A DNA stretch of 64,000 nucleotides from positions 62,001-126,000 of the forward strand of contig NZ_CP031013.1 of the NCBI RefSeq assembly GCF_003711205.1, given 5' to 3'. The translations under genes were made by a program, and so were the position numbers. Origin of the DNA: Polaromonas sp. SP1 (GTDB taxonomy: Bacteria > Pseudomonadota > Gammaproteobacteria > Burkholderiales > Burkholderiaceae_C). Below the pieces are notes generated by a model. The model saw only the letters and a program-made list of their open reading frames with translations. It did not search any database and was not told the origin of the DNA. Numbering within the stretch: position 1 is the first letter of the stretch; every line of letters starts with the position of its first letter. Shown here piece by piece: positions 1 through 7,292 of this stretch.

Positions 1-708
1 CACGCGGTCGTCGAATCGCTCGCGCCAGCGCCGCACCCCCGCGATCAGGATGTTCAGCACCAGCACCACGCCCAGCAAGACGATGCCCAGGGCCAGCGCC
101 AGCGGCAAATCGCCCTTGCTGGTTTCCAGCGCGATGGAGGTGGTCATCACGCGCGTGAAGCCGTCGATATTGCCGCCCACCACCATCACCGCGCCGACTT
201 CTGAAATGGCGCGGCCGAAGGCGGCGATCAGCACCGTGAGCAAGGCGTAACGCTCGTCCCACAAAAGAATCAGGCCGCGCACAAAACGGCCCGCGCCCAG
301 CGACTGGAATTGCTCGCCATGGGATCGTTCGGCGTCTTCAATCGTCTGGCGCACCAGCGCGGTGACGACCGGCAGCACCAGGACGGCTTGCGCCAGCACC
401 ATGGCCTTGAAGGAAAACAGCCAGCCCAGAAAACCCAGCGGCCCGCTTCGCGACAGCAGCAGGTACACCACCAGCCCGACCACCACCGACGGCAGGGCCA
501 GCGCGGTGTTGAGCAACGCCAGCACGGCGCCCCGGCCGCGAAAGCGCGACACGCCCAGCCATGCGCCCAGCAGCAGGCCGGCGCCGCAGGCGATCACGCA
601 GGCGGAGGCGCTCACGGCCAGCGACCGGGCGACGATGCTGGCCAGCATGGGATCAAGCGAGGTGATGAGGGTGAGGGCCGTGGCGGCGCTGTCGGAGAAG
701 GTGTTCAT
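1..708 (-). CDS. tupB: Tungstate ABC transporter permease (TupB-like), 3' end outside the window
   Basis: Inner-membrane permease of an ABC importer that would take up tungstate delivered by a periplasmic TupA receptor and powered by a TupC ATPase. The reading frame opens at an ATG at 706-708 and stays open for 236 codons to the window edge, so the C-terminus is missing. Several hydrophobic segments are visible. The cytoplasmic loop that contacts the ATPase (EAA loop) reads AFGRAISEVGAVMVVGGNI, which is typical of TupB rather than of molybdate ModB. It is divergent from a ModE-type regulator. A TupC gene would be expected just left of the window. The tungstate assignment is by family resemblance; other oxyanions are possible. 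Confidence 0.85.
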   Translation of the reverse strand, partial: MNTFSDSAATALTLITSLDPMLASIVARSLAVSASACVIACGAGLLLGAWLGVSRFRGRGAVLALLNTALALPSVVVGLVVYLLLSRSGPLGFLGWLFSFKAMVLAQAVLVLPVVTALVRQTIEDAERSHGEQFQSLGAGRFVRGLILLWDERYALLTVLIAAFGRAISEVGAVMVVGGNIDGFTRVMTTSIALETSKGDLPLALALGIVLLGVVLVLNILIAGVRRWRERFDDRV

Positions 709-770
709 GGGGGGAGCGGTTGCGCAGGACTGTAGCCTAGGGCCTAAGTCCTTGATTTGCATTGGGAATC

Positions 771-799
771 ATCGCTATGAATCGGTTTGCATAGGTTGG
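771..799. promoter_or_regulatory. Candidate ModE-type operator between tupB and the regulator gene
   Basis: The 172-bp divergent gap holds ATCGCTATGA at 771-780. This matches the first eight bases of the E. coli ModE half-site ATCGCTATATA as I remember it. An opposing CATAGGTTG follows at 790-798; the inner CTATG and CATAG arms are exact inverse complements 10 bp apart. The position between a tungstate permease and a ModE-type regulator supports an operator, but the right half is weak. Confidence 0.4.
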
Positions 800-880
800 C
801 AAACCCATCCTTCGCGGCATATCGCCGGCCCTTCCCTGCTGACCGATGCACTCATAATCAGTGCACTTACTGTCTTTGCC

Positions 881-1996
881 ATGCATAAAGTAGAACTCTC
901 TTACCTGCTCACACCACAGCGCGGCAAAAACACCCTGATACGCAACCCGCTGATGGATTTGCTCCATGCCGTACGCGAACAGGGCTCGATCTCCAAAGCG
1001 GCCAAGGCGCTTGATCTCTCGTACCGGCATGTGTGGGGCGCGCTCAAGGGCTGGGAGCAGACGCTGGGACGCACGCTGATCGTCTGGGACAAGGGCCAGC
1101 GCGCGCGGCTCACCGAATTCGGCGAGAAGCTGCTGTGGGCCGAGCGGCAGGCGCAGGCCCGGCTGGCGCCGCAGATCGAGGCCTTGCGCGGCGACATCGA
1201 ACGCGCGTTTTCCACCGCCTTCGACGACAACGCCCACGTGCTCACGATGTACGCCAGCCACGACGCGGCGCTCACGGCCCTGCGCGACCAGGCCAGCCCG
1301 CGCGGGCTGCACCTGGACATCCGCTTCATGGGCAGCGTCGACGCCATCGCGGCGCTGAACGCGGGGCGCTGCATGATGGCCGGCTTTCACACACTGGACC
1401 AGCCCGGCAGCCAATCCGTTACCGCACAGACTTACCGCAACCTGCTCAAGCCCGGGCTGCACAAGCTGATCGGCTTTGCCCATCGCACGCAGGGCCTCAT
1501 CGTTGCCAAAAACAATCCGCTGGGCATTGCCGGCATCGCCGATCTGGCGCGGCCCGGCGTGCGCTACGTCAACCGGGCCGAGGGCACCGGCACGCGCGTG
1601 CTGCTGGACGAACTGCTGGGCAAGGCCGGTGTAGAAGCCTCCGGCATCCAGGGATACGAGAGCCAGGAGCCGTCGCACTCGGCCGTCGCGCAAGCGATTG
1701 CCGGCAATGCGGCGGATGCGGGCCTGGGCATTGAAACGGCGGCGCGCGAAAAAGGCTTGAGCTTCATCCCGCTGGCCCAGGAGCGTTACCACCTGGTGTG
1801 CCTGAAGTCCGAGCTGCCCACGCCGCAGGTGCAGGCGCTGCTCAAGGAGCTGCAAAGCCGCGACTGGCAAACCACGCTGGAAGGATTGCCCGGCTACAGC
1901 GGCGAGCTGGCGCAAGGCGGCAAGGTGCTGTCATTGCGCGCCACCCTGCCGTGGTGGACCTACCGCAAGGAAAAATCAGACAAAAACGTGCTCTAG
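881..1996 (+). CDS. ModE-type transcriptional regulator with a periplasmic-binding-protein-like sensor domain
   Basis: One-component regulator, 371 aa, probably controlling the divergent tungstate transporter. Residues ~1-110 form a ModE/LysR-like winged helix (SISKAAKALDLSYRHVWGAL recognition region). Residues ~125-350 resemble a substrate-binding protein fold (molybdate-binding COG1910 type) and replace the TOBE/Mop domains of classical ModE. The frame is open further upstream, but the start at 881 is chosen because homology begins with MHKVELSYLL and the upstream part lies antisense to tupB. The stop codon (1994-1996) falls inside a short interspersed repeat that also supplies the stop of the convergent gene. 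Ligand (tungstate or molybdate) is inferred from the neighbour. Confidence 0.8.
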   Translation: MHKVELSYLLTPQRGKNTLIRNPLMDLLHAVREQGSISKAAKALDLSYRHVWGALKGWEQTLGRTLIVWDKGQRARLTEFGEKLLWAERQAQARLAPQIEALRGDIERAFSTAFDDNAHVLTMYASHDAALTALRDQASPRGLHLDIRFMGSVDAIAALNAGRCMMAGFHTLDQPGSQSVTAQTYRNLLKPGLHKLIGFAHRTQGLIVAKNNPLGIAGIADLARPGVRYVNRAEGTGTRVLLDELLGKAGVEASGIQGYESQEPSHSAVAQAIAGNAADAGLGIETAAREKGLSFIPLAQERYHLVCLKSELPTPQVQALLKELQSRDWQTTLEGLPGYSGELAQGGKVLSLRATLPWWTYRKEKSDKNVL

Positions 1997-2037
1997 CCCA
2001 GGTGCCGCCTGGAGGTATCGCTATGTTTTTTATAGCG
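1991..2037 (+). repeat. Interspersed GCTAT-hairpin element, copy 1
   Basis: Begins CTCTAGCCCA and ends with the hairpin CGCTAT-N7-ATAGCG (2019-2037). It has the same layout as copies near 18.6, 21.5, 24.5, 51.2, 57.4 and 60.6 kb. The TAG at 1994-1996 ends the ModE-like gene, and the stop of the convergent EgtB/SenA-like gene (2030-2032) lies in the right half of the hairpin. Confidence 0.7.
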
Positions 2038-3337
2038 CGCAGGAGCGGAAGCCGCAAAACGTGTCGTCACGCCCCGGCAGCATGAAGCTGCGGTGTTTCG
2101 GGTTTTTCATGCGCGCACGCGTGGCAAACGAGGCGCCGCGCAGCACCTTGTGCGTGCCGAACCAGGGCAAGGAATAACGCTGCCACGGGTCGGGCGAAAA
2201 GCCCGGGTAGGGACCGAAGGTGGTGCCCATCCACTCCCACACGTCACCCCAGTAAAAACCGCGGCGTGCGGCGGTGTGGGCCGCCAGCTCCCATTCGACT
2301 TCAGCCGGCAGGCGGCGCCCGGCCCAGCGGCACCAGGCATCGGCCTCCCACCAGCTGACGTGCAAGGCCGGCTGGCTGGCCTGCATGCGGCAAGGCACGC
2401 CGAAGCGGTTTTGTATCACCGCGCCGCTGGTGATGCCGATCTGGTCGACATACCGCGGCCCGCGCCGGCCCTCGGCGGCGGCCTGCTCCTGCAGCCAGCG
2501 CCAGCCGTCGGGGTGCCAGAGCTCCTCGCGGTCATAGCCGCCGTCCCCCACAAACTCCACGTACTGCGCCCAGGTCACGGGCTGGGCGTCGATCTCGAAC
2601 TCGGGCACGCTCACGGCGTGCACCGCCCTTTCGTTGTCAAAGGCAAAGCCGGCATCCGCGCCGGGCGCACTGCCCATCTGCCAGACCGTGGCCGGAACCA
2701 GCAGGGGCTCTCGCAGTGCCATGGGCCGCGGCGTGAAAGCCGCCTGCAGCGGTTTGTCCAGCGCAAGGCCCAGCACCTGTGCGGCGCGGGCCATGGCTTC
2801 GGCGCGCATGTCCTCATGAAAAAGACACAGCCGGTAGAAGTACAAGGCATCGTGGCTTGCCGTGCCGGCCTTGCCGAGCAGGTCGAGCGTGCCCTCCAGC
2901 GTGTCGAGCAGGTAGGCGCGGCAGGCGGCCATGTCCGGCAAGTCCAGCGACCAGCGCCCGGCCCGCGGCGCGGCCTCCGGATTCCACCAGCGGTCGGCGT
3001 GGGGCTCGATGGAGGCAAGCCGGGTCGGCGTGGGTGAGCAGCGCGTGCCCAGGGCCCGCTGCACGTTGCGGCCTATCCACCACTCCTGGAACCAGGCCAC
3101 ATGGCCCAGCGCCCACAAGGGAGGATTGACATCGGGGCGTTGCAGCGACTGCGCGCCGCTGCTTTCAAGCACGCGCTGGAACTGCGCAAAAAGATGCAGG
3201 CTGTGGTTGCGCGCATCCATCAGGGCAAGCGACAGCACATCGGGGCCGGCGCTGCGCACCCGCGGTGAATCGATCAGGGCGGCCTCCCCGTCCGGCAGGG
3301 GGCGGGGCGTTGAATCGGGCTGAGCGTATGAAGCCAA
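2030..3337 (-). CDS. EgtB/SenA-like nonheme-iron sulfoxide/selenoxide synthase family protein
   Basis: 435-aa protein with an N-terminal DinB_2 domain (residues ~40-190) and a C-terminal formylglycine-generating-enzyme-like domain (~210-432, ending CGFRSCAL). This is the architecture of ergothioneine synthase EgtB, OvoA and selenoneine synthase SenA, which join histidine betaine to a sulfur or selenium donor. His79 (in GHVAWFQEWW) and His174 fit two of the three iron ligands. The family motif HX3HXE is HEDMRAE here, so the third histidine is Arg178 (CGC codon). A selD gene lies 2.1 kb away; no SenB-like glycosyltransferase is in the window. The start at 3337 is a TTG without a good ribosome site, so the first ~35 residues are uncertain. 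SenA versus EgtB cannot be settled by eye. Confidence 0.75.
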   Translation of the reverse strand: MASYAQPDSTPRPLPDGEAALIDSPRVRSAGPDVLSLALMDARNHSLHLFAQFQRVLESSGAQSLQRPDVNPPLWALGHVAWFQEWWIGRNVQRALGTRCSPTPTRLASIEPHADRWWNPEAAPRAGRWSLDLPDMAACRAYLLDTLEGTLDLLGKAGTASHDALYFYRLCLFHEDMRAEAMARAAQVLGLALDKPLQAAFTPRPMALREPLLVPATVWQMGSAPGADAGFAFDNERAVHAVSVPEFEIDAQPVTWAQYVEFVGDGGYDREELWHPDGWRWLQEQAAAEGRRGPRYVDQIGITSGAVIQNRFGVPCRMQASQPALHVSWWEADAWCRWAGRRLPAEVEWELAAHTAARRGFYWGDVWEWMGTTFGPYPGFSPDPWQRYSLPWFGTHKVLRGASFATRARMKNPKHRSFMLPGRDDTFCGFRSCAL

Positions 3338-3370
3338 AAGAAAAATCCGGTAAGACCATCGGTGATGCGG

Positions 3371-3394
3371 GATGGCCAGGCATCCCCGGCCATC
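3371..3394. other. Hairpin in the gap between the EgtB/SenA-like gene and the ChpA fragment
   Basis: GATGGCC at 3371-3377 and its exact inverse complement GGCCATC at 3388-3394 flank a 10-base loop. It sits in the 259-bp divergent gap. There is no T run, so it is not an intrinsic terminator; it could be an operator or a transcript hairpin. Nothing else is recognisable in this gap. Confidence 0.3.
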
Positions 3395-3596
3395 GGCACT
3401 GCAGAACCAACCATAGCAGAGGGGCGCAGCGCCCCACGGATTCTTTCCGTTTCGATTGATTGCTTTGGAATCTCACGCGAGACAGATAGACTCACACAGC
3501 CTCATCGCGCCAGCCCCTGCAATCGCTCAAACTTTCGTTTTCTTTTTGCGCGCCAACGCAGTCGTCTGTTTTCTGATTCACGTACCGGCCCATCCC

Positions 3597-5378
3597 ATGC
3601 ATGCACACGACCTGGACTCTTCCCCCGCAGAACTGGACCTGACACTGCTGGACCTCGGGCCGCTGGCCTGGGTTCTGGACGAGTTGAAAACCTCGCTGGA
3701 AAGCGCATCGAAAGCGCTGCGGCGTTTTGTGCGTGAGGCCGAAACCGTCAGCAACTCCGATCTTGCGGCCCTGGACGCAAGCCAGTTGCGCACGGCCCGC
3801 CAGCAGTTGCACCAGTCGCTGGGCGCGCTGGAGATGGTCGGCATGAACGCGCCGGCGCTGATGCTGCGTGCCATGGAATCGGCGGTGCAGAAATTCATCC
3901 AGTCACCGGCCCTGTGCACGCAGGATGCCGCCAACAAGATGGAGCTGGCCGGTTTTTCCCTGACCCACTACCTGGAAGAAGTGCTGGCGGGCAAGCCGGT
4001 GTCGGCGGTGTCCCTCTTTCCGCAATACCGCGACATCCAGGACCTGGTCGGCGCCGACCGCATTCACCCGGCCGACCTGTGGGCTTTTGAATGGCGCTGG
4101 ATAGAGCCGGACGTCACGTTGACGGTCGATGCCAGGCCTTACGGCGAGGACGCGAGGCAGTTGCTCGACCGGCTCATGCTCAACCTGATCCGCACGGCCG
4201 CCCCCGAAACGGCGCGCAGCCTGAGTGATGTGTGCCTCGGTTTTGCCGCGGCGCAAAAAGGTGTCGAGCCCCGCACGTTCTGGAAAATTGCCGCCGGCTT
4301 TTTTGAGGCGCTGGCGCTGGGCCTCCTGAAGGTCGACCTGTATGTCAAGCGGGCCACCTTGCGCATCCTGCTCCAGTATGTATGGCTGGACCGGGGCACG
4401 GACGCCTCGGCCCGGCTTGCGCAGGACCTGCTGTTCATGTGTTCGCAGGCCAGGGCGGTACGGTCTGCCGATGCGCCGGTGTTGTCGGCGGTGCGCGCCG
4501 CTTACGGCCTGTCGCGCGTCAAGCCCGTCGACTATGAGGCGATCCAGTTCGGCCGCTTTGCGCCGGCGCTGATTGCGCAGGCCCGCAAGCGCATCGCCTC
4601 GGCCAGGGAGAGCTGGTCGTCCGCCACCGCCGGGGACCTGACCAAATTCAAGTCGCTGAAGGACCAGTTCAGCCTGGTGTCGGATTCGCTGGTGAAGCTG
4701 CACCCGCCGAGCGAGCCGATGGCGCGCGCCCTGTCGCGGGTGATCGACGCGACGGTGGCCTCCGGCCAGGCGCCTGCACCCGAGCTGGCGCTGGAGGTGG
4801 CGGCGGCCGTGCTTTACCTGGAAGCCGTGTTCGACGATTTCGACCCCAACGACCCGGAACTCTGGACGCGCACCGCCAGGATTGCAGAGCGGCTGCAAAG
4901 CGCCCAGGCGGGCGCTCAACCGCAAGCGCTCGAATCCTGGATGGAGCAGCTCTACCAAAGCGTCAACGACAAGCAGACCATGGTCAGCGTGGTAGACGAG
5001 CTGCGCGTTTCGCTGGCCGACCTGGAAAGGTCGCTGGACGCGTTTTTCCGTACGCCCGACGACAAAAAAATCCTGGCGGTCGTGCCCGGCCAGCTGGCAC
5101 GCATGCAGGGCGTGCTGTCCATCCTCGAACTGGAGCAGGCCGCGTTGGCCGTGATGCACATGCGCGAGCTGGTGGAAAAGATGATTGAGCAGGACATCGA
5201 CGAGCAACAGGCGCGCGTCGCCGGCATGTTTGACCGGCTGGGCAACAACCTGGGCGCCTTGAGCTTTCTGATCGACATGCTCAACTACCAGCCGCGGCTG
5301 GCCAAACGGCTGTTTGTCTATGACGCGGTCAAGGGCGAGCTGAAAGCGGACAGGGATAGCGAAGCCGCCCGCAAATAG
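3597..5378 (+). CDS. Detached N-terminal region of ChpA/PilL-type chemotaxis histidine kinase
   Basis: 593-aa protein that resembles the N-terminal, histidine-phosphotransfer-containing part of the large hybrid kinase ChpA/PilL, which controls type IV pilus motility. It opens with the characteristic DLGPLAWVLDELKTSLE stretch. It stops just after FLIDMLNYQPRLAKRLFVYD, about where full-length ChpA (roughly 2000 residues as I recall) goes on to further Hpt domains, the ATPase, CheW and receiver domains. None of those follow in any frame: selD begins 92 bp later, and no pilG/H/I/J genes are nearby. The frame extends upstream to 3456, but the chosen ATG fits the usual ChpA start MHAHD. It may be a displaced duplicate, a degraded gene, or a stand-alone module. 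It uses the same strand as selD. Confidence 0.65.
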   Translation: MHAHDLDSSPAELDLTLLDLGPLAWVLDELKTSLESASKALRRFVREAETVSNSDLAALDASQLRTARQQLHQSLGALEMVGMNAPALMLRAMESAVQKFIQSPALCTQDAANKMELAGFSLTHYLEEVLAGKPVSAVSLFPQYRDIQDLVGADRIHPADLWAFEWRWIEPDVTLTVDARPYGEDARQLLDRLMLNLIRTAAPETARSLSDVCLGFAAAQKGVEPRTFWKIAAGFFEALALGLLKVDLYVKRATLRILLQYVWLDRGTDASARLAQDLLFMCSQARAVRSADAPVLSAVRAAYGLSRVKPVDYEAIQFGRFAPALIAQARKRIASARESWSSATAGDLTKFKSLKDQFSLVSDSLVKLHPPSEPMARALSRVIDATVASGQAPAPELALEVAAAVLYLEAVFDDFDPNDPELWTRTARIAERLQSAQAGAQPQALESWMEQLYQSVNDKQTMVSVVDELRVSLADLERSLDAFFRTPDDKKILAVVPGQLARMQGVLSILELEQAALAVMHMRELVEKMIEQDIDEQQARVAGMFDRLGNNLGALSFLIDMLNYQPRLAKRLFVYDAVKGELKADRDSEAARK

Positions 5379-5470
5379 CGCTTTAGCCCGTTCCCCAGGG
5401 TGCCGTGGCCGGCCGGGAGATACTGCGGGGTGCCTCCTTTCGCTTCAGGCCAAATCCACCTGGCAAACCC

Positions 5471-6541
5471 ATGAATACCTCCGCAAAATCCTCCATCACT
5501 CCTCCCCGGCTGACCAGCCTGTCGCACGGCGGCGGTTGCGGCTGCAAGATCGCGCCCGGCGTGCTCAGCGACATCCTGAAAAACTCCGGCAACCTGCCGG
5601 GCCTGAACATTCCGCCGCAGCTGCTGGTCGGCATTGAAACGGCCGACGACGCGGCCGTCTACCAGCTCAACGACGAGCAGGCGCTGATCGCCACCACCGA
5701 CTTCTTCATGCCCATCGTGGACGACCCCTATGACTTCGGGCGCATCGCCGCGACCAACGCGATCAGCGACGTCTATGCCATGGGCGGCACGCCCATCATG
5801 GCGCTGGGCCTGGTGGGCATGCCCATTAACGTGCTGCCGCTGGAAACCATAGGCGCCATCCTGCGCGGCGGGCAGCATGTGTGCCGCGATGCCGGCATCC
5901 CGATTGCGGGCGGCCACACCATTGACTCCGTCGAGCCGATCTACGGCCTGGTGGTGATGGGCCTGGTGCATCCTTCGCGCGTCAAGAAAAACTCGGGCGC
6001 GCAGGCGGGCGACGTGCTGGTGCTGGGCAAGCCGCTGGGCATCGGCATCCTGTCGGCCGCGCTGAAGAAAGAAGTGCTGGACGCCGAGGGCTATGCCCGC
6101 ATGATCGCCCTCACCACCCAACTCAACAAACCGGGGATTGAGCTGGCGCGCATGGAAGGAGTGCATGCGCTGACCGACATCACCGGATTCGGCCTGGCGG
6201 GCCACGGCCTTGAACTGGCGCGCGGGGCGGGCCTTCAGGTCCGGCTCGACTGGGCACGCGTGCCCGTCATCCAAGGTGTGCGCGAACTCGCAGCGAGCGG
6301 CTGCGTGACCGGCGCATCCGGGCGCAACTGGGCCAGCTATGGCGCGGAAGTGAGTTTGCCCACCGGTTTTGCCGATGTTGACAAGGCTTTGCTGAGCGAT
6401 CCGCAAACCTCGGGCGGCCTGCTGGTTTCCTGCAGCGCGGACAGCGCTTCCGAAGTCCTGGCGATCTTTCACGCCCAAGGCTTTGCTGAAGCGGCGGTGA
6501 TCGGAGAAGTAACCGCAGGCCAGGGCATGGCGGTGGGCTAA
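5471..6541 (+). CDS. selD: Selenide, water dikinase (selenophosphate synthetase)
   Basis: Makes monoselenophosphate from selenide and ATP, the selenium donor for selenocysteine, 2-selenouridine or selenoneine. 356 aa, close to the E. coli length of 347. The glycine-rich N-terminus GGGCGCK gives Cys23 and Lys26, equivalent to catalytic Cys17 and Lys20 of E. coli; both cysteines are ordinary, with no in-frame UGA. The ATP/Mg site is visible in DDAAVY, TTDFFMPIVDDPYDFGRIAA and the AGGHTID region. The start at 5471 (MNTSAKSS) is preferred because the upstream in-frame stretch is low quality. selA, selB and selU are not in the window. The gene may belong functionally with the EgtB/SenA-like gene (SenC is a SelD homologue), which is inference. 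Confidence 0.93.
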   Translation: MNTSAKSSITPPRLTSLSHGGGCGCKIAPGVLSDILKNSGNLPGLNIPPQLLVGIETADDAAVYQLNDEQALIATTDFFMPIVDDPYDFGRIAATNAISDVYAMGGTPIMALGLVGMPINVLPLETIGAILRGGQHVCRDAGIPIAGGHTIDSVEPIYGLVVMGLVHPSRVKKNSGAQAGDVLVLGKPLGIGILSAALKKEVLDAEGYARMIALTTQLNKPGIELARMEGVHALTDITGFGLAGHGLELARGAGLQVRLDWARVPVIQGVRELAASGCVTGASGRNWASYGAEVSLPTGFADVDKALLSDPQTSGGLLVSCSADSASEVLAIFHAQGFAEAAVIGEVTAGQGMAVG

Positions 6542-6575
6542 AAAAGGGCCGGAAAGCCTGACACAAGTCTTAATT

Positions 6576-6592
6576 CCCTAGGGTAAACCCGG
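6576..6592. promoter_or_regulatory. Shared GGGTAAACCC motif upstream of the TRAP membrane genes
   Basis: CCCTAGGGTAAACCCGG contains the exact decamer GGGTAAACCC at 6581-6590, 114 bp upstream of the dctQ start. The same decamer or a close variant lies 97-141 bp upstream of all three TRAP receptor genes, the GntR/hydrolase pair and the proline dehydrogenase gene. Confidence 0.45.
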
Positions 6593-6705
6593 AAATTTTT
6601 TGTCAGTCTTTCTTCAGTGCAGCGGGCGGCATCCGTCGTACCATTCATGCCTCGACGTCCCCGCGTGGGTACTTTCTCATTCAAAAAAACAGATCGGAGA
6701 CTCCT

Positions 6706-7245
6706 GTGTCCGCACTCCTCAAACTCGCACTGGCCTACGACTGGCTGACCACGCGGCTGGGCAAGATCGCCGCCTGGACAGTGCTGCTTGCAGCGCTGAT
6801 TTCTGCCGGCAATGCCTTTATCCGCTACGGCCTTGACATCAGCTCCAACGGCTGGCTTGAAATCCAGTGGTACCTGTTTGCAGGCACCGTCATGCTGGGC
6901 GCCCCCGTGGTGCTCAAGCTCAACGAACACGTTCGGGTCGACATCATCTACGGCAAGCTCAAGGGCAACGGACCGGTCTATGTCGACCTCTTCGGCCTCC
7001 TCTTCTTTTTGCTGCCGGTCATGGGCCTGATGGCCTACCTGAGCTGGCCCCTCTTCATGAGCATGTATGTTTCCGGCGAAGTCTCGGGCAATGCGGGCGG
7101 GCTGATCCGCTGGCCCGCGATGCTGTTGCTGCCTTTGGGCTTTGGCCTGATGTTTGTGCAGGGCCTGTCGGAAATCATCAAGCGCGTTTGCTATCTCCAG
7201 GGGAAGTACGAGATGGACACGCACTACGAAAAACCGGTTCAGTGA
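6706..7245 (+). CDS. dctQ: TRAP transporter small membrane subunit (DctQ family)
   Basis: Small integral membrane subunit of a tripartite ATP-independent periplasmic transporter, which uses an ion gradient to import solutes, usually organic acids, handed over by a periplasmic receptor. 179 aa with four hydrophobic segments. It resembles the family annotated as mannitol/chloroaromatic or 2-oxoacid TRAP (COG4665). The start is GTG at 6706, chosen because CGGAGA lies just upstream. It is followed after 47 bp by the large subunit gene. No receptor gene precedes it; three receptor genes lie downstream on the opposite strand. Confidence 0.88.
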   Translation: MSALLKLALAYDWLTTRLGKIAAWTVLLAALISAGNAFIRYGLDISSNGWLEIQWYLFAGTVMLGAPVVLKLNEHVRVDIIYGKLKGNGPVYVDLFGLLFFLLPVMGLMAYLSWPLFMSMYVSGEVSGNAGGLIRWPAMLLLPLGFGLMFVQGLSEIIKRVCYLQGKYEMDTHYEKPVQ

Positions 7246-7292
7246 TCCGTTTGCATCGCTTGCCTCCATAAAAACACCTTCAGGACTACCCC

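Noticed and set aside
362-880. N-terminal extension of the ModE-type regulator
   Set aside because: The frame is open, but this part overlaps tupB on the other strand and has no homology; the ATG at 881 fits the family start.
3456-3596. 47-residue extension of the ChpA fragment
   Set aside because: The sequence is unlike the start of ChpA homologues, and MHAHDLDSSP fits the usual start.
5538-5548. Selenocysteine codon in selD
   Set aside because: Some SelD proteins carry selenocysteine at the catalytic site, but both codons in GGGCGCK are ordinary TGC; no UGA is in frame.
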